64,000 nucleotides of DNA from Salinispora tropica CNB-440. GTDB lineage: Bacteria > Actinomycetota > Actinomycetes > Mycobacteriales > Micromonosporaceae. The position numbers and the translations under genes are program-made. This document shows positions 9,444 to 17,635 of this stretch, in pieces. Numbering within the stretch: position 1 is the stretch's first letter; each line of letters starts with the position of its first letter. The notes beneath the pieces were generated by a model. The model had not been told where the DNA came from and did no database searches. It saw only the letters and a list, made by a program, of their open reading frames with translations. The stretch lies in NCBI RefSeq assembly GCF_000016425.1, contig NC_009380.1:2422144-2486143 (forward strand), in the 5' to 3' direction.

Positions 9444-10415
9444 TCAGTGGGCGGACCGGTGGTGGGCAGCCAGGAGGTCGCCGCCGAAGTCACCGCTCGG
9501 GCGGCGGAGCACGGTGTGGGCGTGGTTACCGTCGTCCGCGGTGTTGTCGTACTCGATCAGCAGGTCGTCGCCCTGGACGCGGTAGTAGTGGCGCTGTCCC
9601 GGCCAGCTCGGACCAGCCCAGGCGAAGTGCACCGGGGACCCGGCGAGCCGACGGGCCTCCCGGTCTGCCAACTCTGGCGGGAACCGTTCCAGGTAGAGGG
9701 CGACGAGTTGGTCCAACATGGACCGGCCGGTGGGGCTGAGCTGGTCAGCGGAGACGCCGAGGGGAGCCATCGGGGTGTCCACGTGAGGTCGGGTCGCGCT
9801 GATGATGTCGGTGGGAGCCGCCTCGGCGATGACCGCCATCGCCCGTGCCCGCGGGCTGAGGGTATCCAGCAACGCCCGGCCCAGGTCCTCCTCGGGGCCG
9901 AGCGGGCGGGTGATCGGCCGTCCGGCCCACCGGACTGCTGCCGGGTTCGCCCCGAAGAAGATCGGAGCGGGGGAGACCTGGTCGGCGACGATGGTCATGC
10001 TGATCGACAGGTGGTGCCCCTCGACCCGCCACCCCCATGCCTCGTCCCGGATCGGGTCACCGAAAACCGCCACCCAATAGTCGTCGCTGTGTCGGTCACG
10101 GTGCCCCCCCTCGGCTCGGTCGAGGATCTCCTCCAGACCGATGATCGCCACCGCCTGGGCGTACGCCGACGGGCTCAGGGCGCTCGCCAGTAGTCGGTGG
10201 GTGGCCTTCCGGGCAGCGCGGCGCAGGTCGGCCAGGCAGACGCCGGGGCGGGGACGGGGCCGGTACTCGATCCAGCGCCGTGCCCCCAGGTCGTCGAACC
10301 GATGGGTCGCCCGGGCGCGTTCCGGCTCGTCCAGGGCGGCGAGCAGCGCCCCGGCGGCGGCGCGTAGCTGCTGGGAGATCGACTCATCCACTGTTCCTGT
10401 ATACCCGTTGGGCAT
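9444..10415 (-). CDS. DUF3500 family protein
   Basis: 323 aa. The motifs WGWRVEGHHLSISMTI and LIEYDNTADDGNHAHTVLR are characteristic of the DUF3500 family, whose function is unknown. The His-His and the Asp/Asn/His cluster suggest a metal or nucleophile site, but that is inference. No signal peptide. The start is uncertain: ATG 10415 gives the length stated, while GTG 10391 has a closer AGGA but at only three bases. Divergent from the following regulator gene. Confidence 0.72.
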   Translation of the reverse strand: MPNGYTGTVDESISQQLRAAAGALLAALDEPERARATHRFDDLGARRWIEYRPRPRPGVCLADLRRAARKATHRLLASALSPSAYAQAVAIIGLEEILDRAEGGHRDRHSDDYWVAVFGDPIRDEAWGWRVEGHHLSISMTIVADQVSPAPIFFGANPAAVRWAGRPITRPLGPEEDLGRALLDTLSPRARAMAVIAEAAPTDIISATRPHVDTPMAPLGVSADQLSPTGRSMLDQLVALYLERFPPELADREARRLAGSPVHFAWAGPSWPGQRHYYRVQGDDLLIEYDNTADDGNHAHTVLRRPSGDFGGDLLAAHHRSAH

Positions 10416-10668
10416 CGGGCGACACGGGGGTGGTGGGCAGGGACCGGGAAATGTGAACGTGGTGGGGACCCCCGGATCGGGTCCTCTCAGCGGCTCTGCT
10501 GTAATCAGGTGACTCGTACGCAGAGCGAGCATCCCGCTCCTATGCGTTCGTCAATTGTCACATTCATGCAACGCAGCTGCCCCTTGACCCCCGAACGGGT
10601 GCCGGGAAGCATCGGTAAAGCGGCGTCCCGGGCCGTTGGGGAGATACCCGGACCAGCCAAGGAGGACC

Positions 10669-11280
10669 ATGTCGGTCAGCCCCGCCTCGTCGCGCGCCGG
10701 ATGGCATTCGTCCCAACCCGCTGTTCCCGGTCGCCCTCCGGGTGGTCAGCGCCGCCCCACCAATACGGTTCCCCCTGTCCTCACGGTGACCCTGTCGATC
10801 CCGTTGGTCAGCGACGAGGCGCTGAACCCGGCGGCCCGGCGCCTGCTGGACGCGGCCCGCGAACTTATGGAATGTGGCGACAGCACGGTCACCATGACCG
10901 GCAACGGGTTCTCGGACCGGCGGGTGGAACCGGTCCCGGCTGGCCGCTCCCCGAGCCGGTCGCTCGCCCCAACCATCCCCACCCTGCACATCCTCGCCTC
11001 CTCCCGGTCCGTGCTGCGCGACGGCGAGCCGCTGTCGCTGACCCGGCTGGAGTTCGATCTGTTGCTGCACCTGGTCGCCCACCCCCGGCGGGTCTTCACG
11101 CGGCTACAACTGCTCAATGCGGTCTGGGGCTACGAGCACGCCGGGGTGCGCACGGTTGACGTGCACGTCCGCCGGCTACGGGGCAAGGTCGGTGTGGATG
11201 TCCCCCTGGTCACCACCGTCTACGGGGTCGGCTACCGGCTCGCCGACGACGCCCGGGTGACCATCGACCGTAGTGGTTGA
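10669..11280 (+). CDS. Winged-helix regulator (OmpR/PhoB DNA-binding domain) without receiver
   Basis: 203 aa. The C-terminal 100 residues are a typical OmpR/PhoB winged helix ([20 protein letters not shown], then [14 protein letters not shown] and VYGVGYRLA). The N-terminal half is Pro/Arg/Ser-rich with no receiver domain and no phosphorylatable Asp motif, so it is not a classic response regulator. The ATG is set by a near-ideal AAGGAGGA six bases upstream. No histidine kinase gene is adjacent. A perfect GGGGGTACCCCC palindrome overlaps the stop region at 11281-11292. Confidence 0.82.
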   Translation: MSVSPASSRAGWHSSQPAVPGRPPGGQRRPTNTVPPVLTVTLSIPLVSDEALNPAARRLLDAARELMECGDSTVTMTGNGFSDRRVEPVPAGRSPSRSLAPTIPTLHILASSRSVLRDGEPLSLTRLEFDLLLHLVAHPRRVFTRLQLLNAVWGYEHAGVRTVDVHVRRLRGKVGVDVPLVTTVYGVGYRLADDARVTIDRSG

Positions 11281-11456
11281 GGGGGTACCCCCGCCGGGCG
11301 GCTGCTCTGGTGTCTGCGGGGCGGCGTAGCCGCTCAAACGGCGGTTTGGTCCGTGGCGGTGTGGGGTACTCGGTCGGCTCACCACACGGGTAGCCACCCG
11401 TGCAGCGACGATCAGCACCGGTCCGGTGGACCGGGCCCTGAGGAAGGCAGGCAGCG

Positions 11457-11855
11457 ATGCTCGTCCACGACCCGGTCGACACGCCCCGACCCCAGGCGGA
11501 GGCCGACCAGATCCGGCAGTCCCTGAAGGCCCGCTACGACGAGCTCGCCGCCGAGTACGAGCAGGCCGTGTTGCAAAGCCAGGTGCTGCGCCTGGTCGAG
11601 GTCGGGGACACCGCGGGCGATGACCAGGCCGACAGCGGCACGAAGACCGCGGAGCGGGACACCGCGCAGTCTCTGTTGCGCACGATCCTCGACCGCCGGG
11701 CACAGTTCGAGCACGCTCTGACCCGGCTGGAAGAGGGCACCTACGGCTTCTGCGAGGGCTGTGGCGCGTCTATTCCGGTGGAGCGGTTGGAGATCTTCCC
11801 GTCGGCGACGACCTGCGTGACCTGCAAACAAACTCGGGAGCGTCGCGCGGCTTGA
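11457..11855 (+). CDS. DksA/TraR-type C4 zinc-finger protein
   Basis: 132 aa. An N-terminal coiled coil (residues about 20-90) is followed by a four-Cys zinc finger: CEGCGASIP and then CVTCKQ, ending in basic residues. This is the TraR/DksA fold, which in some bacteria enters the RNA polymerase secondary channel; actinobacterial members are poorly defined and may bind RbpA/CarD-like sites. The ATG has GAGGAAGG nine bases upstream. It is monocistronic. Confidence 0.85.
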   Translation: MLVHDPVDTPRPQAEADQIRQSLKARYDELAAEYEQAVLQSQVLRLVEVGDTAGDDQADSGTKTAERDTAQSLLRTILDRRAQFEHALTRLEEGTYGFCEGCGASIPVERLEIFPSATTCVTCKQTRERRAA

Positions 11856-12088
11856 CGCGTCGCCGCCGGGTGCGGCCGGAGTGGACGGAGGTGGCTGGAA
11901 GGTGACGGTGCAGACGAGACCGGAGCGCCGCCGAGGCGTCGTTGTCCACGTCGTCGGGGCACCCGGCGTTCGGCGGCGGGCGCCGCGGCCCGGCCGGTTC
12001 AGCCCGGTCCGGCAGCGCCGTGACCCGGTGGGTCCCCCGCGGCGAGACGACGACGGCCGGTGGGAGCCCGACGTTCGGGGGTGGAGAG

Positions 12089-12517
12089 ATGGCTGAGCAG
12101 CTTCAGTCCGCAATCGACGCGTCCACGGAGAAGACAAACCTGATTCTCCAGGACATCGAGGAGGCCGTCGGTTGGCCGAAGGGACAGCGGAACCAGTCCT
12201 ACTGCGCGCTGCGGACGATGCTGCACCTGCTACGCGATCGGTTGCCGGTGCAGGAGAGCGTGGAGTTCGCCGCGCAGCTGCCGTTGGTGGTCCGCGGCAT
12301 CTACTTCGACGGCTGGCAGCCGATGGACGTTCCGGTCAAGCTGAACCGAGACGACTTCCTCCTCGAGTTCCGGAAGCAGTTCACCTATGACCTTCAGGGC
12401 GATGCTGCGCACCTGGTGCAGGTGGTGCTCGACGTCCTGCGCCGGCATGTGAGCTCGGGGCAGTGGGACGATGTGAAGGACAACATGCCCAAGGACCTGG
12501 CCCAGATGATGCCCTGA
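12089..12517 (+). CDS. DUF2267 family protein
   Basis: 142 aa, acidic-to-neutral helical protein. The opening, with an ILQDIEEAVGWPKGQRNQSY segment, the LLRDRLPVQESVEFAAQLPL segment and the repeat-like second half match DUF2267, a pair of related helical units of unknown function frequent near CBS-domain and stress genes in actinobacteria. The ATG follows GTGGAGAG. It lies upstream of the repeat-peptide gene with about 170 bp between them, so it may have its own promoter. Confidence 0.78.
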   Translation: MAEQLQSAIDASTEKTNLILQDIEEAVGWPKGQRNQSYCALRTMLHLLRDRLPVQESVEFAAQLPLVVRGIYFDGWQPMDVPVKLNRDDFLLEFRKQFTYDLQGDAAHLVQVVLDVLRRHVSSGQWDDVKDNMPKDLAQMMP

Positions 12518-12690
12518 GCGTCGCGGCGAGCGCCGTCGCGGCACGGGGTTCGGACCGGGCCGTCACCGGCGAACCACCATCGTCAGAGTCCTGGGACGGT
12601 TACCGTGTGGTGGGGAGGGCCACCGGTGGGGTACACCCCCGCCGTACGACGGACCCCGGCGTTCGGACGGGGCACATCCGAGGAGCACCC

Positions 12691-12933
12691 ATGGCACTCA
12701 ACGACGACGACATGACGACCTCCGGCGGAGCCGGCCCCGAGGGTCCGGCTGACGGTGGGGCGACTCCGGGCCAGCACGATGGCGGTGCCGACGGCAGCGC
12801 GGAGGGTCCGGCTGACGGTGGGGCGACTCCGGGCCAGCACGATGGTGGTGCCGACGGCAGCGCGGAGGGTCCGGCTGACGGTGGGGCGACTCCGGGCCAG
12901 CACGATGGTGGTGCCGACGGCAGCGCGGGCTGA
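12691..12933 (+). CDS. Short repeat protein: three 21-aa repeats, possible modified peptide or oxygenase substrate
   Basis: 80 aa. A 17-aa leader-like start (MALNDDDMTTSGGAGPE) is followed by three tandem 21-aa units of the form GPADGGATPGQHDGGADGSAE; the third ends in GSAG. At DNA level the units are 63 bp (12742-12804, 12805-12867, 12868-12930) and differ by a single synonymous base (GGC versus GGT) plus the last codon. Each unit has one His, in QHDGG. The protein is acidic, Gly-rich and probably disordered, with no Cys, Lys, aromatic or membrane residues. The ATG follows GAGGAG. The oxygenase gene starts eight bases after the stop, suggesting a two-gene operon. I do not recognise the family. 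Confidence 0.65.
   Translation: MALNDDDMTTSGGAGPEGPADGGATPGQHDGGADGSAEGPADGGATPGQHDGGADGSAEGPADGGATPGQHDGGADGSAG
12742..12930 (+). repeat. Three in-frame 63-bp tandem repeats
   Basis: Three head-to-tail 63-bp units inside the short protein gene. Units 1 and 2 differ by one synonymous change; unit 3 differs from unit 2 only in its last codon. The near identity points to recent expansion or homogenisation. The repeats are coding, so they are not a CRISPR or iteron array. Confidence 0.95.
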
Positions 12934-12941
12934 ACCACGCC

Positions 12942-14525
12942 GTGCCGCACCTCGACTCGCCGGGTGGCTGCGGTAGCCCGGCACCTCCGCTCGCCGCCGA
13001 CCGGTCCGAGACACCCGCTGGGTCGCCGTCGGCGTTGGCCCGATGTGTCTCGGTCGAACCGGCGACGTTCGCCGCCGCGCACTGGGGACAGACACCGCTG
13101 CTGTCCCGCGCCCACGAGCTGCCCAACCCGAGTGGCTTCCGCGACCTACTCAGCCCGGCAGACGCCGACGACCTGCTCAGCCGGCGCGGCTTACGTACCC
13201 CGTTCCTGCGGGTGGCGCAGGACGGCGTGTTGGTGCCGGCGGCCCGGTACACCGGCGGCGGGGGCGCAGGCGCCGAGATCACCGACCAGGTCCTCGACGA
13301 GAAGATCCTCGACCTGTACGCCGGTGGGGCCACCCTGGTGTTGCAGGGCCTGCACCGGACCTGGCCGGCACTCATTGACTTCGCCCGGGACCTCGGCCTG
13401 GCTGTCGGGCAGCCATTGCAGGTCAACGCCTACCTGACTCCCGCCGGCAGTCAGGGATTTGCCACCCACTACGACACGCACGACGTCTTCGTCCTTCAGG
13501 TCGACGGTGGGAAGCACTGGCGAATCCACCCGCCGGTGCTCCCCGATCCGCTGGAACGGCAGCCGTGGGGCGGCCGAGCTGACGAGGTCGTCGCGACCGC
13601 GACGGGCGCACCCGCCCTCGACGTGCTGCTCGCCCCCGGAGACGCGTTGTACCTGCCCCGTGGCTGGTTGCACAGTGCTGCGGCTCAGGAGCGCAGCTCA
13701 CTCCACCTGACCGTCGGCGTTCGGGCGCTGACTCGGTACACGCTGGTCGAGGAGTTGCTCGCCCTCGCTGCCGAGGATCAGCGGCTGCGGGCCACCCTGC
13801 CATTCGGGATCGACGTCTCCGCTCCGGAGGCGGTGGAGCCCGAGTTGACCGAGACGGTGGAGATACTGCGCGACTGGCTGCGCCGCGTCGATCCGACAGC
13901 GCTCGCCGCCCGGCTGCGGCAGCGTGCATGGCCTGCGGCCCGGCCGGCTCCGCTGCACCCCCTTGCCCAGGCGGCCGCGTTGGGCGCGCTCGGCCCGGAC
14001 AGCCGGGTCACTCCCCGCCCGGGCCTGCGGTGGCAGCTCACCCCGGCGGGGGAGCGGGTGACGTTGCGAGTCTTCGACCGCACCATCACCCTGCCGCAGA
14101 TGTGCGCCCCGGCCCTACGCGCGTTGCTCTCCGGTGAGGTCAGCCGGGTGGGGGACCTGCCCGGTCTGGCCGACGACACCGACCGGGTCACCCTCGTGCG
14201 CCGCCTGCTCCGGGAGGCCGTCGCCGTACCTGCGCACGGCAGCTGTCCGAACCTGCCCGACGGGGGCGCGGCGGGTGACCCGCCGCCACCACCGACCGGT
14301 TCAACGGACCAGGGTCAGGAGAAGCACCGTCGTCAGCAGTCCGGCGACCACCACCACGGCCATCGGGCGTGGGCCGAGCACCGCGTGTCGCCGGTCGGCC
14401 AGAACCTTCGCCGGGGCCAGGCCGACCAGCGGGCCGAGCAAGGTCACGACCAGCGCCAGCACCGGCAGCCCGACCGCCAGGTCCCCGCCGTACCGGTCGC
14501 CGGCCGTCCGGGCGACGGTGCCTAG
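12942..14525 (+). CDS. JmjC/cupin_4 2-oxoglutarate oxygenase (ribosomal-oxygenase-like)
   Basis: 527 aa from a GTG start. The JmjC core carries a complete iron triad: H176 and D178 in THYDTHDVFVLQ, and H244 in LPRGWLHSA. The region VDGGKHWRIHPP is typical of the YcfD/NO66/Mina53 group (cupin_4), Fe(II)/2-oxoglutarate enzymes that hydroxylate Arg or His in ribosomal proteins. A dimerisation and winged-helix-like C-terminal part follows to about residue 445. The last 75 residues are low-complexity and lie opposite the 3' end of the convergent gene, so they may be non-native. The repeat-peptide gene ends eight bases before this start. Start choice is moderate; no clear ribosome site is visible. 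Confidence 0.82.
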   Translation: MPHLDSPGGCGSPAPPLAADRSETPAGSPSALARCVSVEPATFAAAHWGQTPLLSRAHELPNPSGFRDLLSPADADDLLSRRGLRTPFLRVAQDGVLVPAARYTGGGGAGAEITDQVLDEKILDLYAGGATLVLQGLHRTWPALIDFARDLGLAVGQPLQVNAYLTPAGSQGFATHYDTHDVFVLQVDGGKHWRIHPPVLPDPLERQPWGGRADEVVATATGAPALDVLLAPGDALYLPRGWLHSAAAQERSSLHLTVGVRALTRYTLVEELLALAAEDQRLRATLPFGIDVSAPEAVEPELTETVEILRDWLRRVDPTALAARLRQRAWPAARPAPLHPLAQAAALGALGPDSRVTPRPGLRWQLTPAGERVTLRVFDRTITLPQMCAPALRALLSGEVSRVGDLPGLADDTDRVTLVRRLLREAVAVPAHGSCPNLPDGGAAGDPPPPPTGSTDQGQEKHRRQQSGDHHHGHRAWAEHRVSPVGQNLRRGQADQRAEQGHDQRQHRQPDRQVPAVPVAGRPGDGA

Positions 14526-14966
14526 GGCGTAGGTGACCAGCGCACCGCCGACCCCGCAGAAGGCCAGCAGCGGATGCGCGGATCCGGGCAGCTCACCGGG
14601 TTGACCGGTACGGGCCAGGAGGTCCCGCACCGCGGCCAGCATCGGCAGGGGATTCCCGGCGACGCCGTCGACCGGACCGGGGGGCCCGTCCATCCGGCGG
14701 CCCGCCGACCGGAACCGCCCGCGTAGCTCCTGCCACAACAGCCGGACCTCAGCCTCGACCCGCTCCTGCAGCCTGCGTGCTGCGGTCACCTCCCGTTCCG
14801 CGTGACGGACCTGGTCCTCGGCGTTCGCCACGGCCCGCTGCGCGGCCGCACACTGCTGCTCGTACCAGGTGTGTGCCTCGGCTCGCTGTGCCGACACCTG
14901 CTCGGTCAGGTCGGCCAGTCGTTGTACCTGCGCCGGGTACGACTCGCTCGGCACGGGTTGGTTCAC
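14301..14966 (-). CDS. Coiled-coil membrane protein, last gene of the FtsK operon
   Basis: 221 aa from GTG 14966, which overlaps the preceding stop as GTGA and so is translationally coupled to it. Residues about 10-90 are a charged coiled coil (AQVQRLADLTEQVSAQ onward), and the last 90 residues contain about three hydrophobic helices, the final one being MAVVVVAGLLTTVLLLTLVR at the very C-terminus. A longer reading frame upstream runs into the FtsK gene and is not used. Function unknown; it could anchor the FtsK-like ATPase to the membrane. Confidence 0.75.
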   Translation of the reverse strand: MNQPVPSESYPAQVQRLADLTEQVSAQRAEAHTWYEQQCAAAQRAVANAEDQVRHAEREVTAARRLQERVEAEVRLLWQELRGRFRSAGRRMDGPPGPVDGVAGNPLPMLAAVRDLLARTGQPGELPGSAHPLLAFCGVGGALVTYALGTVARTAGDRYGGDLAVGLPVLALVVTLLGPLVGLAPAKVLADRRHAVLGPRPMAVVVVAGLLTTVLLLTLVR

Positions 14967-17635
14967 CGCTGGTGCCCGTACGGAATGATCGTCTGCCCGG
15001 TGCGGTGCACGGCCCGGTCGAAGAAGAGGCCGCGCCACGGGCGGGGGTACCACTCCGGCCCGCCGGTGCCGGGGTAGAGCGAGGCACCCAGCTCCCCGCC
15101 GTGCGTGTCGAGCGCCACCCACGCGCCGACCTGGTCGGTGCGGGCGGCCGGTCCACCGAGGTCGGCCCGCATCCGCGCGACCCCCCGCCACCAGGCCAGC
15201 ACATGCGTCCGCCGCTCCGGCCCGTCGTGCAGAATGCGACGCAGCTGCTCCAGCCCGGTCTGGCCGCCGACCCGGGCGGCGAGCGCGCCGGCCGCCGCGT
15301 CAACGGCGAACAGCAGCAGGTAGTGGGGAGTGCCGACGCCAGGGGTGCCCAGCCCGGCGGTGGTCTCGGCCATCAGTTCGGTCACGGTCTCCTCGTCGTA
15401 CCAGGCGACATCGTCGCCGAGATCGGTGTAGAGGGACCGGGCGGCGGAGTCGGCGTCCGGATCCAGGCAGGCGATGGAGAACCGCGCGGCGCCGGGGCGG
15501 TGCTGGCGGGCGAGCGACCGCCCAGCAGCGGCGAGTACGGCGCAGGCCTCGTCAACGCGGGTGCCCAGCACGGCGAGGTTGCGTCCGGGTGCACGGGGCA
15601 GCCGAAGCACTGCCGAGCGGGCCTGGACGTCGATGATCTCACCGAGTAACGCCGTCGGGGCTCGCAGCGTCCCGGTCTCCGGTGCGGAGAGCGCCTGGTA
15701 GTCCGGGGCGTCGACCAACCGGGGGATCGCGTCCCCATCGAACAGCCGCGCCGGGGCGGCATCCGGCGGGCGCATCCGCCAGAGTCGGTGCTGTAGCCCG
15801 CTCCACGTCTCCCAGTCGCTCGCCGACGGGATTCGGGCGATCTCGTTCCCCTCGGCCAGCCCCGACTCGGCATTGACCACGGCGTGGTGACGGGGTAGCG
15901 ACTGCGCGGCGTCGTTACGCTCGGCGAGGATCCGAAGCGCCTTGGGCAGGGCGATGCGGAGGGTGAACTGGGCCACCAGGGCCGGCCGCCCCCACAGGGC
16001 CTCGATTCCCCGGACGTCCTGCGAGGCGAGAACCAGGTGGATGCCCTGCGAGCGACCGCGTCGGGCCAGATCCTCAAGGAGGTCGGCGGCCTCCCGGGCG
16101 ACCGCGTCCCGGCCGGCGAGCAGCATCTGGAACTCGTCAACCACGGCGACGATCCGCGGCCAGGACCCGGCTGGGTCCACCTCGCGCAGCTCGGCGAGCT
16201 TCGTGACCTCGTATTTCTTCGCTGCGTCGGCACGCCGACGCAGCTCTTCGGCGAGGAAACGAAGCAGGGCGAGTCCGAACTCCCGGTCCGTGTTGACGTT
16301 GATCCCGACCAGCCGCATGTGCGGCAGCCAACTCGGGTCGCGACGACCCTGTGCGAACCGGGCGAAGGAGACGCCCTCCTTGAAGTCGAGCAGGTAGAAC
16401 TCCAACTCGGCCGGGGAGTAGCGGGCGGCGAGCGCGCCGATCCAGGCGAAGATCAGGTTTGTCTTGCCCGTGCCTGACGGGCCGCCGATCAGCGCGTGCG
16501 GTGGATAGTCGCCGAGGGTTACCAGCACCGGCTGGCCATCTGTTCCTTCGCCGATCGGCGCGATCAGGTCGGCTGCCGAGTCCTCCCGCCACATCTGGTC
16601 CGGTGGCGGCAGCAGGTCGGTGAAGGGCGTCGGTTCCGGGCCGGCGTTGACCCGGGCCGCGAGGGCCCGGCAGGTCTCGGTGACCAGGGTCGCTGGGGGC
16701 GCCGGGTCGAGATTGACCGGCGGTGCGCCGGCAAGTTCGACCCGGCCCGGCTCGACACGGATTCGGGCTACGGTGGCGTCCTCCGGCAGCGTCAGGCCGC
16801 GTACCACGAGGTGCACGCCGCACGCGGCGCCGGTGCGGACCACCCGATCGAGTTGGCTGCGCTCGTGCCGGGACGGCTCCTCCCCGCCGAGCAGTACCGC
16901 CATCCGCCACGGCTCTGGCCGGCGACCGGTGGCTGCGGCCAGCTCGCGCAGAGACCGGTGCTCACCGGCCAGGACGGTGGAGTTGATCCGATGGATCTCC
17001 TCGACGAGGTCGTCGAGGAGCCGGCCCAGCCCGCCGGGGCCGACGAAGGTCAGCAGCCCGGCAGTGCCCAGCGGCGCGAAACCGGCCAGGCCGCCTCCGA
17101 GGTGCTCCGGGTCGTAACCGGTCAACCGGACCGCGCCCGGGTCGGCCCGGCCTACTGCCCGTAGCAGCAGCGCGGCCACCACCGCTTCGCCCGCCACCCG
17201 GTCGCCGCCGGTCAGCTCGACGTGCCCGGCGTCGAGGAGCGGTACCAGCGCGGGCACCGGTTCCCCACGCGGGACGGCGAGTGTGCCGACCCGCAGTGGG
17301 CCGGGTGGCTCCGCGCGGCGAGCAGGGGTGGGATGCCACTGTGGCCAGTCGGCGGTGGCCGCGCCCGGGGCCTCCCGTCGGGCCGCGTCAGCCGCCCGCC
17401 GGGACAACTCGGCGATCCGGGCCGAGTGTTGGGCGTCGATCTCGGCGAGGCGACGGTCTCGTTCCGCGCCGACTCGGGCGGGCACCGCGGCGGCGGCTTG
17501 GCGGACCCGGTCCAGTCGGCCCCGTTCGGCGGCCAGCTCCGTCTGCGCCGCGGCCAGCCGGGTCCGCGTTGCACCGAGGGCCTCGCCGAGGGTTTGCCGG
17601 ACCCGGGCGGCGAGCTGCGCCCGCCGGTCAGCCAT
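14963..17635 (-). CDS. FtsK/SpoIIIE (EccC-like) ATPase
   Basis: 890 aa, with no membrane segment. Residues about 1-110 are a coiled coil; the motor follows, with Walker A GGPSGTGKT near residue 385 and Walker B IVAVVDEF near residue 497. The stretch HLVLASQDVRGIEALW is typical of FtsK/SpoIIIE motors and EccC secretion ATPases. Only one intact ATPase core is visible; the C-terminal 200 residues may be a second, degenerate domain. The start ATG overlaps the stop of the upstream gene by eight bases. Together with a WXG100-like protein it suggests a secretion-like or DNA-handling machine, not chromosome segregation FtsK. Confidence 0.82.
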   Translation of the reverse strand: MADRRAQLAARVRQTLGEALGATRTRLAAAQTELAAERGRLDRVRQAAAAVPARVGAERDRRLAEIDAQHSARIAELSRRAADAARREAPGAATADWPQWHPTPARRAEPPGPLRVGTLAVPRGEPVPALVPLLDAGHVELTGGDRVAGEAVVAALLLRAVGRADPGAVRLTGYDPEHLGGGLAGFAPLGTAGLLTFVGPGGLGRLLDDLVEEIHRINSTVLAGEHRSLRELAAATGRRPEPWRMAVLLGGEEPSRHERSQLDRVVRTGAACGVHLVVRGLTLPEDATVARIRVEPGRVELAGAPPVNLDPAPPATLVTETCRALAARVNAGPEPTPFTDLLPPPDQMWREDSAADLIAPIGEGTDGQPVLVTLGDYPPHALIGGPSGTGKTNLIFAWIGALAARYSPAELEFYLLDFKEGVSFARFAQGRRDPSWLPHMRLVGINVNTDREFGLALLRFLAEELRRRADAAKKYEVTKLAELREVDPAGSWPRIVAVVDEFQMLLAGRDAVAREAADLLEDLARRGRSQGIHLVLASQDVRGIEALWGRPALVAQFTLRIALPKALRILAERNDAAQSLPRHHAVVNAESGLAEGNEIARIPSASDWETWSGLQHRLWRMRPPDAAPARLFDGDAIPRLVDAPDYQALSAPETGTLRAPTALLGEIIDVQARSAVLRLPRAPGRNLAVLGTRVDEACAVLAAAGRSLARQHRPGAARFSIACLDPDADSAARSLYTDLGDDVAWYDEETVTELMAETTAGLGTPGVGTPHYLLLFAVDAAAGALAARVGGQTGLEQLRRILHDGPERRTHVLAWWRGVARMRADLGGPAARTDQVGAWVALDTHGGELGASLYPGTGGPEWYPRPWRGLFFDRAVHRTGQTIIPYGHQR

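Noticed and set aside
11881..12096. Arg-rich ORF between the DksA-like and DUF2267 genes
   Set aside because: Overlaps the DUF2267 start, low complexity, no ribosome site.
12742..12930. CRISPR array
   Set aside because: The units are contiguous, with no spacers, and in one reading frame of a small protein.
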